Shown here: piece after piece, positions 35,296 through 44,772 of the stretch
How the letters are laid out: each line of letters begins with the position of its first letter
How positions within the stretch are numbered: position 1 is the first letter of the stretch
Assembly: GCF_037201965.1 (NCBI RefSeq)
Contig: NZ_CP147518.1
Location: 1,921,001-1,985,000, forward strand
Source: Spirosoma sp. SC4-14
GTDB lineage: Bacteria; Bacteroidota; Bacteroidia; Cytophagales; Spirosomataceae
DNA: 64,000 bases
Direction of reading: 5' to 3'
Made by a program: the position numbers and the translations under genes
Notes under the pieces: generated by a model
What the model was told of the DNA's origin: nothing
The model's input: the letters and a program-made list of their open reading frames with translations, nothing else
Database searches by the model: none

Positions 35296-37338
35296 CTACC
35301 GGGCTACTTCAATATTGATCCGGCGTCCTTTGATTGTATTGCCTTCCATAGCGTCCAGAACGCGGTTGGCCACATCTTTCGGTACATCTACGTAGGTGAA
35401 CTTATCGAAAATATCGATGCTACCGATGCTGTTGCCCGGAATGTTGGCCTCGCCAGCAATGGCACCAACAATGTCGCCCGGACGAACGTAATCTTTACGG
35501 CCAATCGTCACCATCAGGCGAGTCATGTTCGCATCGCGCTCGCGGGGAGTTCGTTTATCGTCGCGATCGAAATAGCCATTACGGCCGGCTCCTTCGCCAC
35601 GACCTCCCTCACGTGGACCAAAACTCCGGTCGTTGCGATCCCGATCGCCAAAACGGCCCCGGCGGTCATCATTACGATCGAATCGTGCGCTTCCGCGGTC
35701 GTTACGATCCCGATCGCCAAAGCGGTTGTCACCCCGACCGCGACGGTCATCAAAGCGGCCTTCGCTCCGGCGGTCATTACGATCGCCATAGCGATCCCGG
35801 CGATCATCGCGCTCCCGACGGCGGTCGTCTTCCAGACCCAGGTTCTGATCGGCAAATTCGTTTTTCTCCAGACCCATGCTCCGTTTTACCAGAGCGGCTA
35901 CAATCTGTTCGGTAGAGAAACCGGCATGGTGTAGCTGAGTCAGCATATCAGCATATAGGTCGAGATCCTGACCTTCCTGAATCGTGTGTCGAATTTGTTC
36001 GATAAAGCGTGCTTTCCGAACGCCAACAATGTCTTCGAAGGATGGAATTACACCTTTTTCAACGCGAACTTTAGTATAAGACTGAATTTCGCGGAACCGG
36101 TATTTTTCATCGCGGCCAACCATAGAGAACGCCCGGCCCGATTTGCCCGCCCGCCCTGTCCGGCCAATACGGTGAACATAATATTCTTCATCGAGCGGAA
36201 TGTCGAAGTTGATAACTGCATCAACATCATCGACATCGATACCGCGGGCGGCTACGTCCGTTGCTACCAGAATGCTGGTTGTACCGGCGCGGAACTTACT
36301 CATAACGTTGTTACGCTGTGCCTGACGCAGATCGCCATGCAACCCTTCGGCCTGATAACCCCGAATTTGCAGGTCTTCGACAATCTCATCGACCTTACGT
36401 TTGGTATTACAGAACACCAGAAGCAGCTTGAGGTCATACATATCGATCAAACGACACATAACCTCAACTTTTGCTTTGGGTTTTACTTCAAAATAGACTT
36501 GTTCGATGTTGGTGTTGGTCAATTCTTTCTTAACCACTTTCACCAGTACCGGATTTTTCTGGAACTTCTGCGTGATCTGCATGATCGGCTTCGACATCGT
36601 AGCCGAGAACAGAATCGTCTGCCGTTCTTGGGGCATATCGTCCAGAATGCTTTCAATATCTTCGCGGAAGCCCATGTCGAGCATTTCATCGGCTTCGTCA
36701 AGGATCATCATCTTGACATTGTCGAGCTTGAGCGTATTGCGCTCCATATGGTCCATAACCCGACCAGGCGTACCGATAACGATATGAACGCCATTGCGAA
36801 GCGAACGAATCTGACGATCGATAGAGTCGCCACCATAGATGGCTTCAATGCGAACGCCACGCTTGTATTTGGCTAGTTTACGGATTTCGTCGGCTACCTG
36901 CAGGGCCAGTTCGCGCGTTGGGCACAGAATCAATGTTTGTACGGAACGATCCTGTACATCAATTAATTCGAGGGCTGGAATACCAAAGGCCGCGGTCTTA
37001 CCCGTGCCGGTTTGAGCCTGGCCAATCACATCGCGGCCATCCAGGATGGGAGGAATAGCTTCGGCCTGAATGGGCGATGGGCTAACAAATCCCATATCCG
37101 TTACGGCCTTCAGCAAGTCGTCGGAAATATTCAGGCTCGAAAAAAGAAGTTGGTTAGGATCGTTTTTTGGGGCCGTTTCTGTTGGCTCCTGCACAGAAAT
37201 TACTTGATCGACGGCCTGCTCAACATCAGCAGAAGCAACGGGAGCTTCCATATCGTTCTCGTCGGTTTGCACCGCTTCTACTGGCATTTGATCCAGTACG
37301 TCGTCCTGGATATCTGTGTTGTTGTTTTTCGTTTTCAT
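35296..37338 (-). CDS. DEAD-box RNA helicase with RNA-binding tail (CsdA/DeaD-like)
   Basis: 680 residues from the ATG at 37336-37338 (MKTKNNNTDIQ). An open extension of 70 codons upstream encodes nothing like the family. An acidic N-terminal region (1-60) precedes the helicase core: Q motif near FVSPSPIQAEAIP, motif I AQTGTGKT (108-115), motif II DEAD (214-217), SAT, and HRIGRTGRAGKSG. Residues about 510-600 are an Arg/Asp/Asn-rich repeat tail (RDRNDR, DRRGR units). The last 75 residues are a DbpA-type RNA-binding domain (RLMVTIGRKDYVRPGDIVGA). The layout matches helicases of ribosome assembly and cold adaptation. Confidence 0.93.
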   Translation of the reverse strand: MKTKNNNTDIQDDVLDQMPVEAVQTDENDMEAPVASADVEQAVDQVISVQEPTETAPKNDPNQLLFSSLNISDDLLKAVTDMGFVSPSPIQAEAIPPILDGRDVIGQAQTGTGKTAAFGIPALELIDVQDRSVQTLILCPTRELALQVADEIRKLAKYKRGVRIEAIYGGDSIDRQIRSLRNGVHIVIGTPGRVMDHMERNTLKLDNVKMMILDEADEMLDMGFREDIESILDDMPQERQTILFSATMSKPIMQITQKFQKNPVLVKVVKKELTNTNIEQVYFEVKPKAKVEVMCRLIDMYDLKLLLVFCNTKRKVDEIVEDLQIRGYQAEGLHGDLRQAQRNNVMSKFRAGTTSILVATDVAARGIDVDDVDAVINFDIPLDEEYYVHRIGRTGRAGKSGRAFSMVGRDEKYRFREIQSYTKVRVEKGVIPSFEDIVGVRKARFIEQIRHTIQEGQDLDLYADMLTQLHHAGFSTEQIVAALVKRSMGLEKNEFADQNLGLEDDRRRERDDRRDRYGDRNDRRSEGRFDDRRGRGDNRFGDRDRNDRGSARFDRNDDRRGRFGDRDRNDRSFGPREGGRGEGAGRNGYFDRDDKRTPRERDANMTRLMVTIGRKDYVRPGDIVGAIAGEANIPGNSIGSIDIFDKFTYVDVPKDVANRVLDAMEGNTIKGRRINIEVAR
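35626..35725. repeat. In-frame 69-bp-spaced repeat coding for the Arg/Asp tail
   Basis: The 31-base unit at 35626-35656 recurs at 35695-35725 (CGATCCCGATCGCCAAA in both), exactly 69 bases (23 codons) apart. It lies inside the helicase tail, which may therefore vary in length between strains. Confidence 0.6.
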
Positions 37339-37709
37339 TAACTTGGAAAAATAGTATATAGACTCCAAGCGAAGACGAGTGTGTGCCGGTGAACGGCGCG
37401 ATAATGCGAGAATTGCCCAAACGACCCAACAAGGACCAAATTCCCCTAACCTCAACAAAGGGGAAGACAATAAAATCGATTTTACGATTAGCCCACGCGC
37501 AAGTGCCCCACTCGGGGAGCGTCCACACAGAAAACCCATCCTGTACATCCGTACCCGGCTCTGTCAGACCTAACTCAGCGTATTAAAAGGAGAGAAACAG
37601 AGATACGACGGATGTCGCTTGTGAAATTTAGTGCAAAAATAAGGGAACATTTTATCAATAACAAATTAAGATACTATTAATTGTACTTATTCTAGAAACT
37701 GAGCCCCCG
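37339..37709. other. Long spacer upstream of the helicase gene
   Basis: 371 bases between the helicase ATG and the decayed locus at 37710. No protein-like frame is convincing. Such helicase genes often carry long 5' leaders, and this may be one, but no conserved RNA element was recognised. Confidence 0.4.
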
Positions 37710-38214
37710 ATGCCTGGCCATTACGTTCGAATTGAGGGTACTTCTAAAATTAGCCTGGCCAATAATGGCTTAGGCACTGCATCAGAGGGCCCTTGGTAAC
37801 TACCACTGGATTGGTAATGAAATCAGTAGAACTGTTGGACTGTACCGATATAATTCAATTGCGATCGAAGGCCCGTATATCAATAGTACGATCAGGTGGT
37901 TTCTTGAATAAATATAATTTTAAGGTAGATGGCTCAGTAGGTGAAAAAACCTCTATTCGTGCAGGTGCAGCCAATAATAGAGTCGATAATTCTTTTTTTT
38001 AGAATTTGGCAACGTTCCCGGCAACGATTTCATAGAAAAAAGTAAACTTTTGCTTGGTATCGTTACGGAAACTATGGAAGTTAATGAAATCTTATGCACT
38101 GCCGAAAATAGGGGTAAAAACGCTTTTTCTAAGAAAAATTTAAAAACGCAAATCGGTACCGAAACCATCAAATTACCTGCCACCGGATGCGTCTGGTACA
38201 AAAAACTATGCTGA
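37710..38214 (+). pseudogene. Decayed gene of unknown family with four frame changes
   Basis: A protein-like reading can be followed only by changing frame four times, each time by +1: from the ATG at 37710 (MPGHYVRIEGTSK, stop at 37797), then LGNYHWIGNEISRTVG to RWFLE (stop 37909), NKYNFKVDGSVGEKTS to NSFF (stop 38000), LEFGNVPGNDFIEK (stop 38043), and LLLGIVTETMEVNEILC to the TGA at 38212. Two changes fall at homopolymers (T8 at 37992-37999 and A7 at 38035-38041). The segments are more AT-rich than neighbouring genes. The end overlaps the start of the GH28 gene. I do not recognise the family. Sequencing errors at homopolymers are an alternative, though the surrounding genes are intact. Confidence 0.5.
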
Positions 38215-39854
38215 AGAAATATCGATTCCTGAGCCTGATCGGCACTACGCTAACTTCGTTGGCTACACAAGCTCAAACTGCGCCTGTGTATAGCTGGACA
38301 AACCTGCCGAAAATAGCCCAGCCGACTTTTCGGAAAGATACCGTATCGATTCTGACCCACGGCGCCAAACCCGACGGTGTTACATTGAACACAAAAGCAA
38401 TCAACACGGCTATCCTGGTGTGTAGCCAAAAAGGGGGCGGAGTTGTGCTGGTGCCTGCCGGACTATGGATAACCGGGCCAATTGAGTTGAAAAGCAACGT
38501 CAATCTGCACCTGAAAAAGGCCGCTACGTTGCTGTTTACGACCGACAAAAGCCAGTATGCGCTGGTTGAGGGAACGTATGAGGGTAAAAAAGCAGCTCGC
38601 AATCAGTCGCCGATATCGGGTATCAGTCTGGAGAACGTAGCGATAACGGGGCAGGGCATTGTGGATGGTAATGGTGATGTCTGGCGGGCGGTCAATAAAA
38701 ACCAGTTGACCGAACCGCAGTGGAAAGAGAAAGTGGAATCGGGTGGGGTTTTGAAAGAGGATGGCAAAACCTGGTATCCGAGTGAGCAGTTCAAGCGGGC
38801 CAGTACCGAAAACAAAAGCATGTTGTTGACGGCTGGCAAAACGCCACAGGATTTTGCCGATATGAAAGATTTTCTGCGGCCGAACCTGGTAGTGCTGACG
38901 AGTTGCAAAAAGGTTTTGCTAGATGGCGTTACCTTCCAGAATTCACCGGCCTGGTGCCTGCATCCGCTCATGTGCCAGGATTTGACAATTCGCAACGTAA
39001 CGACGAAGAATCCTGAATATGCGCACAACGGTGACGGCATGGATATTGAATCCTGCAAAAACTTCCTGATCGAAGGGTGTACGCTCGATGTTGGCGACGA
39101 TGCGATTTGTATCAAATCGGGCAAAGACGAAGAAGGACGTAAACGGGGGATGCCAACGGAAAACGGCATTATCCGAAACAACAACGTCTATAACGGTCAT
39201 GGTGGTTTTGTGGTCGGCAGCGAAATGAGCGGAGGAGCGCGGAATATTTTCGTGTATAATTGTACGTTCATGGGCACCGATAAAGGTTTGCGGTTTAAGT
39301 CAGTACGGGGTCGGGGTGGGGTAGTCGAGCACATCTACGCGAAAGACATTTACATGAAAGACATTGCCGGAGAAGCCATCTTCTTCGATATGTATTATTT
39401 CGTGAAGTTCGCAACGGATGGGGAGCGGGATATGCGCCCGGTTGTCAATGAAGGCACGCCCATATTCCGGGATATGAAGTTTGAGAATATCGTTTGCAAT
39501 GGCGCTGCCAAGGGCGTATTCATCCGTGGATTACCCGAAATGCCGATCAAGAATATTACCATGGAAAAGCTCGTGTTGCAGGCCGATAAAGGGGTGGAAC
39601 TGATCGATGCCAGCAGGATACAACTCAAGGATGTTCGGCTAATCACCAAAGACACCAAGCCCGTTATTCTGGTCGACAACAGCAACAATCTAACCTTCGA
39701 CGCCATCCAGTACGACCCGAAGGCCAGCCTGTTGTTTTCCATAAACGGTGAACGGAGTCAGGCCATTGAGGTAAAAAACACCGATTTGACAAAAGCCCAG
39801 ACACAAGCTGAATTTGCCAAAGGTGCTCTGGAAAAGAACCTGACGTCGAAGTGA
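38208..39854 (+). CDS. GH28 polygalacturonase-family glycosidase
   Basis: 548 residues from the ATG at 38208, which gives a proper signal peptide (FLSLIGTTLTSLATQAQ); an ATG seven codons earlier is less likely. It has the GH28 right-handed beta-helix with complete active-site motifs: NGDGMD (Asp279), VGDDAI (Asp297, Asp298), NGHGGF (His331) and RFKS (Arg362, Lys364). An insert (residues about 155-225) precedes the core. It hydrolyses galacturonic-acid linkages of pectin. It is followed by the broken acetylesterase-like gene (9 bases later) and a pectinesterase, a pectin-directed patch. Confidence 0.93.
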   Translation: MLKKYRFLSLIGTTLTSLATQAQTAPVYSWTNLPKIAQPTFRKDTVSILTHGAKPDGVTLNTKAINTAILVCSQKGGGVVLVPAGLWITGPIELKSNVNLHLKKAATLLFTTDKSQYALVEGTYEGKKAARNQSPISGISLENVAITGQGIVDGNGDVWRAVNKNQLTEPQWKEKVESGGVLKEDGKTWYPSEQFKRASTENKSMLLTAGKTPQDFADMKDFLRPNLVVLTSCKKVLLDGVTFQNSPAWCLHPLMCQDLTIRNVTTKNPEYAHNGDGMDIESCKNFLIEGCTLDVGDDAICIKSGKDEEGRKRGMPTENGIIRNNNVYNGHGGFVVGSEMSGGARNIFVYNCTFMGTDKGLRFKSVRGRGGVVEHIYAKDIYMKDIAGEAIFFDMYYFVKFATDGERDMRPVVNEGTPIFRDMKFENIVCNGAAKGVFIRGLPEMPIKNITMEKLVLQADKGVELIDASRIQLKDVRLITKDTKPVILVDNSNNLTFDAIQYDPKASLLFSINGERSQAIEVKNTDLTKAQTQAEFAKGALEKNLTSK

Positions 39855-39863
39855 GGAAAGGCT

Positions 39864-40540
39864 ATGAAAACCCTGATCCGATTTTGGGCTTTATGTAGCC
39901 TGCTGGCGCTTTTCGCTTTTGTCTCACCACCCGGTAAGATTACGGTCTATTCGATGAAACCGTCACGGTCGATAACCGGGCACAGAACGGACGTAGCACC
40001 CGAACATTCATCGAAGAAAATCGCTGGCAGTCCGTTGTGGATAATTTGAAAGAAGGCGACTATGTGTTCATTCAGTTTGGGCATAACGATGAAGTCCCGA
40101 CCAAGAAAAGCTACACGACGGAAGCTGATTTTCAGGCCAATCTGATTCGATTCATTACTGAAACGCGGGCGAAGAAAGCCACGCCCGTACTCATTACACC
40201 CGTTGCCCGTCGGAAATTCGACGATGCCGGAAAAATTGAAGGTACCCATCCGGTCTATTCCGAATTGGTACGTAACGTAGCTGCTAATCAGAATACACTC
40301 TTGATTGATTTAGACACCCAAAGCCAGCAGCTTTTACAGCAGTTTGGCGTAGAAAATTCGAAACTTTTATTCCTGCAACTCGCACCGGGCGAACACCCTA
40401 ATTATCCAGCAGGAAAAGAAGATAATACGCATTTCAGCGAATTGGGTGCCCGTCGAATGGCCGAAATTGTGCTGGCGAATATAAAGTCGTTAAAGCTTGA
40501 TCTGGCCGACCGCATTGTAACGCCAGAAACGGCCAAATAG
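39864..40540 (+). pseudogene. Broken rhamnogalacturonan acetylesterase-like SGNH gene
   Basis: Frame 1 begins at the ATG at 39864 with a signal peptide and reaches GKITVYS, where intact relatives continue with the nucleophile block (IGDSTM). Here it jumps straight to the sequence that normally lies some 30 residues later: from 39950 in another frame, FDETVTVDNRAQNGRSTRTF, then VFIQFGHNDE (block III) and DNTHFSELGARRMAEIV (block V, Asp and His) up to 40540. So about 85 bases, including the catalytic serine, are gone and the frame is shifted. The joint lies at TTCGAT (39950-39955), a word expected at both ends of the lost piece. A shorter frame from GTG 40037 could still be translated but has no nucleophile. 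Confidence 0.82.
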
Positions 40541-40541
40541 C

Positions 40542-40582
40542 ACTTTTGACCGCTATCCGTACGGGCAGCGGTCAAAAGTTTA
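40542..40582 (+). terminator. Hairpin after the acetylesterase remnant
   Basis: ACTTTTGACCGCT (40542-40554) pairs exactly with 40567-40579; a short T run follows. It separates the GH28 unit from the pectinesterase gene. Confidence 0.6.
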
Positions 40583-40672
40583 TCAATGCCGAAGGCATAA
40601 TATGGTTGTAACAACCGTTTCGATGTTCCTTCGAAGAGCATTGAGCCCGCCGAACATTCTATTTCCTGTCAA

Positions 40673-41680
40673 ATGAAACAACTGCTTTTGTTCTTTTGCT
40701 TCGTAGCCGGTGCGCATGCCGCCTGGAGCCAGGCAACGCTATCGCCCACAACTTCTATAACCTTTACCGTTGCTCACGATGGAAGCGGCAACTACAAGAC
40801 CATTCAGGAGGCTGTCAACAGTTTTCGCGATCATATGCAGGTGCGTGTGACGTTGTTCGTGAAAAATGGCATTTATGCCGAAAAACTCGTTATCCCATCC
40901 TGGAAACCCAATATTCATGTTCTTGGCGAGAGCAAGGAAGGAGTCATTATCACGGGCGATGACTATTCGGGGAAAGCGTATCCAGGCGGTAAAGACTGGA
41001 TAGGCAACCGCAAATACAGTACGTATACCTCCTATTCTGTTTTCGTCGATGCGCCCGATATTATTCTGGAAAATCTGACCATACGGAACACCGCCGGGCG
41101 AGTAGGGCAGGCAGTAGCGCTGCATGTCGATGGCGATCGGTTTGTTTGCAAAAACTGCAATCTGCTTGGCAATCAGGATACTCTTTATGCTGCCGCTGAG
41201 GGGAGTCGGCAATATTATGAAAATTGTTATATCGAAGGCACGACCGATTTTATCTTTGGCAAATCGATTTCGGTGTTTCAGTCATGTACTATCAAAAGCC
41301 TTTCTGATTCGTTCATTACCGCTGCCGCTACCCCGTCTTATCAGAAGTATGGTTTTGTTTTCTTCGACTGCAAACTGATTGCCGATGCTGCGGCCAAAAA
41401 AGTGTATCTGGGTCGCCCCTGGCGGCCATATGCCAAAACGATTTTTATTCGGACCACAATGGGCGAACATATTCTGCCTCTAGGTTGGGACAACTGGGAC
41501 AATGCTGACAATGAGAAGACGGTCCTTTACGCCGAATACAAGAGCACAGGGCCCGGTGGGAACCCCTCGAAGCGAGTTGGATGGGCAAAGCAGCTTTCAG
41601 ACAAAGAGGCCAAACCGTATACACTAGCCAATATCTTCTCAGCACAGTCGGTATGGATGCCAAATACCAAGCCTGAATAA
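40673..41680 (+). CDS. CE8 pectinesterase
   Basis: 335 residues with a signal peptide (LLLFFCFVAGAHAAWSQ). It removes methyl esters from pectin, preparing it for the polygalacturonase encoded upstream. All CE8 active-site residues are visible: Gln146 in GQAVALH, Gln168 and Asp169 in GNQDTLY, Asp192 in TTDFIFG, and Arg248 with Trp250 in YLGRPWRPYAKT. YKTIQEAVNS is the usual N-terminal helix turn. Length is normal for bacterial single-domain enzymes. Confidence 0.95.
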   Translation: MKQLLLFFCFVAGAHAAWSQATLSPTTSITFTVAHDGSGNYKTIQEAVNSFRDHMQVRVTLFVKNGIYAEKLVIPSWKPNIHVLGESKEGVIITGDDYSGKAYPGGKDWIGNRKYSTYTSYSVFVDAPDIILENLTIRNTAGRVGQAVALHVDGDRFVCKNCNLLGNQDTLYAAAEGSRQYYENCYIEGTTDFIFGKSISVFQSCTIKSLSDSFITAAATPSYQKYGFVFFDCKLIADAAAKKVYLGRPWRPYAKTIFIRTTMGEHILPLGWDNWDNADNEKTVLYAEYKSTGPGGNPSKRVGWAKQLSDKEAKPYTLANIFSAQSVWMPNTKPE

Positions 41681-41819
41681 GCGTATAAACCTAAAAATAG
41701 CTTGAAACGACAGGGGGGAGATGAGCACAGAAAACGAGTTCGACTACCTTTGCTGGTTGAGTCTATAATACTTTCACGCTCTGCTTTGGCTTTAACCCAT
41801 TAAACGACGCTTTCACTGT

Positions 41820-42773
41820 ATGAGAACTTCCCGTGTTATTCATTTGCTCGTTGTCTCATGGTTGCTGTTCTGGCAGAACAGCAGTGCCCAGCCTTCTACA
41901 GGTACTTACCCGGCCAGGCAGATGTTGTTACGGGATGAAGGGCTTTCCAAATTGAATTATGTAGATCTCGCCCATCCCGAACGAAACTACTACGTATCAG
42001 TTCCGGCTGGTCGGGATCTGCAACTGATTGGGCAGGGCCGGGTGATGCTCGGTACAGGAAAAGGCTACGAAGAGCGGGACATTAAAACCGGAAATAAGGT
42101 CGCTGAATTAACTACATACGACGGAACCATTGCCGCCCGACGCTTACGTAATGGACATGTTATGCTCGTGGGCCTAAACTGGCAGAACAAAAAAGGTATT
42201 GTTCTGGTGGAACTAGATCAGCATCAGGCGGTGCAGCGAACCATTAATTATCCCGACTTCACGTATGTCCGGCTGATTCGGGAAACAGTAGACGGTAACT
42301 TCCTGCTTACGTCCAACGATCGGGTTTTCGAAGGAAAGTCGGATGGCTCTATCGTTTGGCAGGCTCAGCTTACGAAACAGGATAAAGCACAACATGCCTG
42401 GCAGGCGCAACGGCTGGGGAATGGGCAAACACTGGTGAGTGGGGGCTATTCGGCCAATTTTCAGCGATTCGACCGGAAAGGGGCTTTTGCCGATAGTGTC
42501 AGTGGGCCGCCAGTTGTCAATCCGCATTTTTTCGCCGGTTTTCAGATTCTGAAAAATGGCAACTGGGTCGTTGCGAACTGGCAGGGGCACGGTGCTGATC
42601 ATGGAGCGAGCGGTACACAGATACTGGAGTATACACCTGCGGGCAAGCTGGTTTGGTCGTGGAAACAGGACCCGAAGCAACAATCGTCCATTCAGGGCGT
42701 GTTGGTCTTAGATGGACTGGACCTGAACCGCCCGCACGTAGAGGATGCCAAGGGACGGCTGGTGCCAAACTGA
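41820..42773 (+). CDS. Secreted beta-propeller protein of unknown function
   Basis: 317 residues with a signal peptide (LLVVSWLLFWQNSSAQ). The body has repeated propeller-like blades: ARRLRNGHVMLVGLNWQ, ETVDGNFLLTSNDRVFEG, QRLGNGQTLVSGGYSANFQR and ILKNGNWVVANWQGHG, as in PQQ-type or arylsulfotransferase-like propellers. No catalytic histidine typical of arylsulfotransferases could be assigned. It follows the pectin genes and may take part in sugar or aromatic metabolism, but nothing in the sequence proves that. It converges with the AraC gene with only 6 bases between stop codons. Confidence 0.7.
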   Translation: MRTSRVIHLLVVSWLLFWQNSSAQPSTGTYPARQMLLRDEGLSKLNYVDLAHPERNYYVSVPAGRDLQLIGQGRVMLGTGKGYEERDIKTGNKVAELTTYDGTIAARRLRNGHVMLVGLNWQNKKGIVLVELDQHQAVQRTINYPDFTYVRLIRETVDGNFLLTSNDRVFEGKSDGSIVWQAQLTKQDKAQHAWQAQRLGNGQTLVSGGYSANFQRFDRKGAFADSVSGPPVVNPHFFAGFQILKNGNWVVANWQGHGADHGASGTQILEYTPAGKLVWSWKQDPKQQSSIQGVLVLDGLDLNRPHVEDAKGRLVPN

Positions 42774-42779
42774 CGAGCT

Positions 42780-43676
42780 TTAACTGGCCTGCCGGTAAGC
42801 AAGCGGAGTCTGGCCGGTTTTGATTTTGAATAGCTTGGTGAAATGCGACGGATGCGCAAAGCCTAGTTCATAAGCGATTTCGCTGATGGGTTTCTCGGTG
42901 CTCCACAAGAGTGATTTCGCCGTTTCGATCAGCTTAAGGTGAATATGTTCCTGGGTGGTTTTGCCTGTGTATCTGTGCAGTACGTCCGACAGGTAATTGG
43001 GCGATAGGTTGACCCGCGAGGCAAAGTACTTCACATCGGGTAAGCCTGCTTCGGTCAGGTCCTGAGAGAAATAATTGGTCAACAAGGCTTCAAAACGCTG
43101 TACGATGTCCTTATTCACCTTCGCACGCGTGATAAACTGCCGGTCGTAAAATCGGTCGCAATAGGTTAATAATGAGTCAAGTTGATTGATAATGAGCGGT
43201 TCAGTGTGCTTGTCGACAGGCCGGGAATATTCGCGATGAATAGTGTTTATGCAATCGGTTAGAATCATTTTTTCCTCATCAGAAAGATGTAGTCCTTCGT
43301 TCGATTCGTACTGGAAAAACGAATAGCTGTTGATGGTACGTCCAAGATGAGTTCGATTCAACAGATCCGGATGAAAACAAAGCCCCCAGCCTTCCACGGC
43401 CGGGCTATCCAGCGTGGGAGCAACTACCTGATTCGGTGCTGTAAACATCAGAGTGCCTTCTTCAAAATCGTAACGGGATTTTCCGTAGGGCAACGTACCT
43501 TTTAGGTGCTTGTAAAAGATGGTATAAAACCCGAGCCGGTACAACGTATCTGGCTCCAGCTTGTGTCGATGGACCTGCTGTAAATCAATCCGTGTAATCA
43601 GCGGGTGAGCAGGTCTGGCAATGCCATATAAATGGTGCAACGCGCTAATGGATTTAATATCGACATACTGACTCAT
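42780..43676 (-). CDS. AraC-family transcriptional regulator
   Basis: 298 residues from the ATG at 43674-43676 (MSQYVDIKSI). The N-terminal 170 residues form a sensor domain (LMFTAPNQVVAPT, GWGLCFHPDLL), and the C-terminal 100 residues two helix-turn-helices: VKYFASRVNLSPNYLSDVLH and ISEIAYELGFAHPSHFTKLF. It is 106 bases downstream of the SDR gene on the same strand, an AraC-SDR pairing common in Bacteroidota. It could control the SDR gene, the pectin genes or both; the sequence does not decide. Confidence 0.9.
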   Translation of the reverse strand: MSQYVDIKSISALHHLYGIARPAHPLITRIDLQQVHRHKLEPDTLYRLGFYTIFYKHLKGTLPYGKSRYDFEEGTLMFTAPNQVVAPTLDSPAVEGWGLCFHPDLLNRTHLGRTINSYSFFQYESNEGLHLSDEEKMILTDCINTIHREYSRPVDKHTEPLIINQLDSLLTYCDRFYDRQFITRAKVNKDIVQRFEALLTNYFSQDLTEAGLPDVKYFASRVNLSPNYLSDVLHRYTGKTTQEHIHLKLIETAKSLLWSTEKPISEIAYELGFAHPSHFTKLFKIKTGQTPLAYRQAS

Positions 43677-43782
43677 CACGGTCAAAGTTGTTATGAAGCT
43701 TACACCGCAAAGATCGCAACGTATGACTTCCGGGACCTGTACGTAGCAATTATGTATACTTTACGGTTTAGGCCTTCAATAG

Positions 43783-44598
43783 CTAATTGATAAAGTAATT
43801 ACGCATCAACTGCATATAGGCTGCATCGCTGTTCCTGGTTTTGGTATCGATGTAGAACTGGGCGTCCTGACCTACTACGTAGCGTAGTTGTTGTTTGCCA
43901 TCGGTAGCCGCTTCGTAGATGATTGCTGCAACCTGTTTGGGGCTCGCTTTAGGAAGATGTCCGGTTGTTTGGGCATATCGCCCGAAGAACGAAGCCAGCA
44001 GCGGGTTGTAGGCCGGAATGTCGTTTTTAATCATATCCAGTCCATTCCGGAAATTAGTGTCTACACCGCCCGGTTCAACGATTTTGACGCTGATACCAAA
44101 AGGGAAAACCTCGTGCGATAAAGCTTCGGAAAAGCCTTCCATGGCAAATTTTGAGCTGTTATACAAACTCCCGAATGGTAAAGCAACAACACCCCCAAAC
44201 GAAGAAATATTGATAATGACACCACTGCTCTGAGCTCGCATATATGGCAAAACAGCCTGCGTAACATGCATCATTCCGAATACATTCACCGCGTATTGCT
44301 GCTGAATTTGTTCCTGCGTTGCCGACTCAAAAACGCCCATTACACCGTAGCCCGCGTTGTTGATCAGTACGTCGATCGGGCCGAACGTATCGATCCCCGC
44401 TTTAATCACCTGTTGGATGGATTCGGTATCCTGAACATCCAGCCGTTCGATCAGTACGTTTTCTAATTGAGTGAGCTGCGTTTCTTTTTCGGGCGAACGC
44501 ATGGTCGCGATTACGTTCCAGCCGTTTTTCTGAAAAAGAAGAGCGGTTTGTTTGCCAAATCCTGAGGACGCTCCGGTAATAAAAACTGTTTTTGCCAT
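43783..44598 (-). CDS. Short-chain dehydrogenase/reductase (SDR)
   Basis: 271 residues from the ATG at 44596-44598 (MAKTVFITGASSGFG); a GTG four codons earlier is possible. The cofactor loop is TGASSGFG, the stabilising motif NNAGYG, and the catalytic residues are a Ser in IINISSFGG and Tyr and Lys in LYNSSKFA. The segment EPGGVDTNF follows. Classical single-domain SDR; substrate unknown. It is transcribed ahead of the AraC regulator. Confidence 0.92.
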   Translation of the reverse strand: MAKTVFITGASSGFGKQTALLFQKNGWNVIATMRSPEKETQLTQLENVLIERLDVQDTESIQQVIKAGIDTFGPIDVLINNAGYGVMGVFESATQEQIQQQYAVNVFGMMHVTQAVLPYMRAQSSGVIINISSFGGVVALPFGSLYNSSKFAMEGFSEALSHEVFPFGISVKIVEPGGVDTNFRNGLDMIKNDIPAYNPLLASFFGRYAQTTGHLPKASPKQVAAIIYEAATDGKQQLRYVVGQDAQFYIDTKTRNSDAAYMQLMRNYFIN

Positions 44599-44772
44599 CG
44601 TTTTATCCACTGATTATTTCATGGCAAAGGTCTCGCGAAAAACAGCGGTCGGCTTATACATTTCAGGGCATGACTTATACGTTTGAAAGATTTTCGAATT
44701 AAAAGCGATCAGATTAACTAAATTCCAGAATGCTCTAAGCTTTCGGAACGTTTTGGGAAGAAAAACTCAATC

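Noticed and set aside
35986..36876. Open frame of 296 codons on the plus strand
   Set aside because: Antisense to the helicase core motifs; its content mirrors the codon bias of the real gene.
37339..37548. In-frame 70-codon extension upstream of the helicase ATG
   Set aside because: The extra sequence is low in family likeness, and the ATG at 37336-37338 begins a normal acidic N-terminus.
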